Source of the DNA: Rhodobacterales bacterium
GTDB lineage: Bacteria; Pseudomonadota; Alphaproteobacteria; Rhizobiales; Stappiaceae
DNA length: 64,000 nucleotides
NCBI GenBank assembly: GCA_008107755.1
Contig: VIRH01000124.1
Location: forward strand, 122,448-186,447
Reading direction: 5' to 3'
Shown: positions 62,633 to 64,000 of the stretch, piece by piece
Layout: each line of letters opens with the position of its first letter
How positions within the stretch are numbered: position 1 is the first letter of the stretch
Translations under genes and position numbers: made by a program
Notes under the pieces: model-generated
Seen by the model: only the letters and a program-made list of their open reading frames with translations
Database searches by the model: none
What the model was told of the DNA's origin: nothing

Positions 62633-63031
62633 ATGCTCGAAGCTGAAAAACCGACCGCGAAACTGTTGCGCATCTGTCTTGTGCTGAGCGGCGTGACAGG
62701 CGCGCTCGGCGTGATCGGCCTCGCCCTTTCCGCACACAGCGATGCGCCGGCGCTTCTTGCGACCGGCGCGCAGATGATGCTGTTTCACGCGCCTGTGTTT
62801 CTGGGCGTCGGCCTCGTCGCCCAGATCAGGAGAGCGCCATTTCTGCCGGTGGTTGCTCTTCTCCTGGCAAGCGGCTTGACGCTTTTCTGCGGCGATTTGT
62901 TCTCGCGGTCTTTCGTGTCGGAAAAGCTGTTTTCAATGGCGGCGCCGATTGGGGGGTCGCTCATCATCCTGAGCTGGTTTGCCCTCGCACTGAACGCTTT
63001 CCTGCTGTTTCCGAAGAAGCCCGCCGTCTGA
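62633..63031 (+). CDS. Small membrane protein (DUF423-like)
   Basis: A 132-residue protein with four predicted membrane helices (about 12-34, 44-63, 68-88 and 105-128). The pattern GALGVIGLALSAHS, GAQMMLFHAPVFLGVGL, and LLLASGLTLFCGDLF resembles the DUF423 family (YwdK/YgdD). Its function is unknown. It lies 33 bases downstream of the M3 peptidase gene and is probably co-transcribed. Confidence 0.8.
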   Translation: MLEAEKPTAKLLRICLVLSGVTGALGVIGLALSAHSDAPALLATGAQMMLFHAPVFLGVGLVAQIRRAPFLPVVALLLASGLTLFCGDLFSRSFVSEKLFSMAAPIGGSLIILSWFALALNAFLLFPKKPAV

Positions 63032-63037
63032 AGGGCA

Positions 63038-63865
63038 TCAGCCCTTCAAACGGTCGGCATGCCACATGACGTGATCGCGGGCGAAGGTCGACACGAAATA
63101 GTAGGAATGGTCGTACCCTGCATGCAGGCGGTAGTCATGAGCCGTTCTCGTTTCGGTGAGTGAGGTGACCAAAGCGGCCGGTTTCAGAAGTTCGAGGAAC
63201 TGATCATCGCCCCCCTGATCGATCAGAACGTCTCCTGACCAGCCCTTTTCGCGCAGAAGGACTGATGCGTCGTGCGCGGCCCAGTTGCTTTCATCCGCTC
63301 CGAGATAAGCTGTAAACTGCTTGCGGCCCCAGTCCGACCGAGTTGGATTGGCGATCGGTGAAAACGCGGACAACGACTGATAATGCCCGGGATATTTCAT
63401 CGCCAGTGTCAGGGCACCATGTCCGCCCATGGAATGACCGGTAATGCCGTGGTGCACCGACACGGAGAAGTTCTCGGTGACGAGATCCCGCAACTCGCTG
63501 GCGAGATATGTTTCCATCTGGAAGTGCTCCTTCCAGGGAGCTTCGCTCGAGTTGACGTAGAACCCGGCGCCCTGCCCCAGATCGAACGCGTCATCATTGG
63601 CGACACCTTCACCGCGCGGGCTTGTATCGGGAAAGACGATAGCCACGCCGGCTTCGGCTGCATGCGACTGCAGTCCGGCCTTGGTCATCGCATTCTCGTG
63701 GGTGCACGTAAGCCCGGAGAGATACCAGAGAACCGGAACCGGCCCGTCGTTTGCCTGGGGGGGCATGTAGACGGCGAAGGTCATTTCGCAGTTGCAGGCC
63801 TGCGAGTCGTGAGCGTAAACGCCCTGGACGCCACCGAATGACCTGTTTTCGGAAATGGTTTTCAT
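63038..63865 (-). CDS. fghA: S-formylglutathione hydrolase
   Basis: A 275-residue alpha/beta hydrolase (esterase D family). It begins MKTISENRSFGGVQGVYAHD and contains CNCEMTFAVYMPP, LWYLSGLTCTHENAMTKAG, the serine nucleophile in GHSMGGHGAL, the Asp in DQGGDDQF and the His in GYDHSYYF. It hydrolyses S-formylglutathione to formate and glutathione in formaldehyde detoxification. I chose the ATG at 63863-63865 because the family starts there and an AAGGGC box precedes it. No formaldehyde dehydrogenase gene is inside the window. Confidence 0.95.
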   Translation of the reverse strand: MKTISENRSFGGVQGVYAHDSQACNCEMTFAVYMPPQANDGPVPVLWYLSGLTCTHENAMTKAGLQSHAAEAGVAIVFPDTSPRGEGVANDDAFDLGQGAGFYVNSSEAPWKEHFQMETYLASELRDLVTENFSVSVHHGITGHSMGGHGALTLAMKYPGHYQSLSAFSPIANPTRSDWGRKQFTAYLGADESNWAAHDASVLLREKGWSGDVLIDQGGDDQFLELLKPAALVTSLTETRTAHDYRLHAGYDHSYYFVSTFARDHVMWHADRLKG

Positions 63866-64000
63866 AGGCTTTTGCCCTTTGCGCTTGGAACTCTTGGAAG
63901 CCGAACAACAATGCGTCGCGGCAGCGATGGAGTGAACATGCTCCAGCGCCAACCACCTGAGAACGCAAGGAAGGTGGCCGGGCACCTGCCCGGCCAATCA

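Overview
The window looks like alphaproteobacterial chromosome: moderately high GC, an NDUFS4-like complex I accessory protein, a two-domain cold-shock protein and DUF1036. The overall gene content would fit a marine Hyphomicrobiales/Stappiaceae-like genome, but that placement is an inference from gene content and no marker gene was compared. All calls come from reading the sequence by eye; no database search was run.

Layout. (1) 1-7.7 kb is housekeeping: the start of a SARP/BTAD-type regulator cut by the window edge, small hypothetical genes, tRNA-Arg(TCT), tRNA-Pro(TGG) and tRNA-Glu(TTC), an NDUFS4-like protein, an HD-domain protein with an unclear start, a DUF192 protein, a double cold-shock protein, a Sir2 deacylase and a glyoxalase. 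(2) 8.2-51.5 kb is one very large type VI secretion (T6SS) region. Its right half on the plus strand carries ompA-like, tssA, tssB, tssC, hcp, tssE, tssF, tssG and tssH/clpV. Its left half on the minus strand is one tight operon: vgrG, a DUF6931-like gene, tagH (FHA), tssK, tssL, tssM, tagF, pppA (phosphatase), ppkA (kinase), exbD and a TonB-like gene. No TssJ lipoprotein is visible. (3) Wrapped around this core are unusual accessory genes. On the left are a caspase-like protein, a second ExbD, a DUF1036 protein, a small secreted protein and ExbB. On the right are PAAR, a membrane-anchored M23 peptidase, a CHASE2 adenylate cyclase, a FecR-like secreted protein, two more caspase-like proteins and a small lipoprotein. 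(4) 51.9-64 kb is metabolism: an ornithine-cyclodeaminase-like protein, a cation/proton antiporter, a complete Liv-type ABC importer with a Tat-exported binding protein, a PPOX-type flavoprotein, an M3 oligopeptidase, a small membrane protein and S-formylglutathione hydrolase.

How it may work together. The T6SS core carries the threonine-phosphorylation switch known from Agrobacterium and Pseudomonas (PpkA kinase, PppA phosphatase, FHA reader, TagF). Three observations suggest that the switch is extended here. First, the periplasmic C-terminal domain of the kinase is also the C-terminal domain of a TonB-like protein encoded two genes downstream, next to ExbD; ExbB and a second ExbD lie nearby. 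This suggests a proton-motive-force-driven ExbB/ExbD/TonB-like machine sharing a sensor domain with the kinase. Second, the short motif T-[IV]-[IV]-R-P occurs in predicted cytoplasmic, disordered segments of TssL, the kinase itself and the M23 peptidase, which predicts a common set of phospho-threonine ligands for the FHA protein. Third, the ExbD in the kinase operon has Asn where the proton-carrying Asp of ExbD/TolR normally sits, while the other ExbD keeps the Asp, as expected for an asymmetric ExbD pair. The three exported caspase-like proteins and the cyclase unit may be a cell-envelope or stress module co-inherited with the T6SS; their role is not known.
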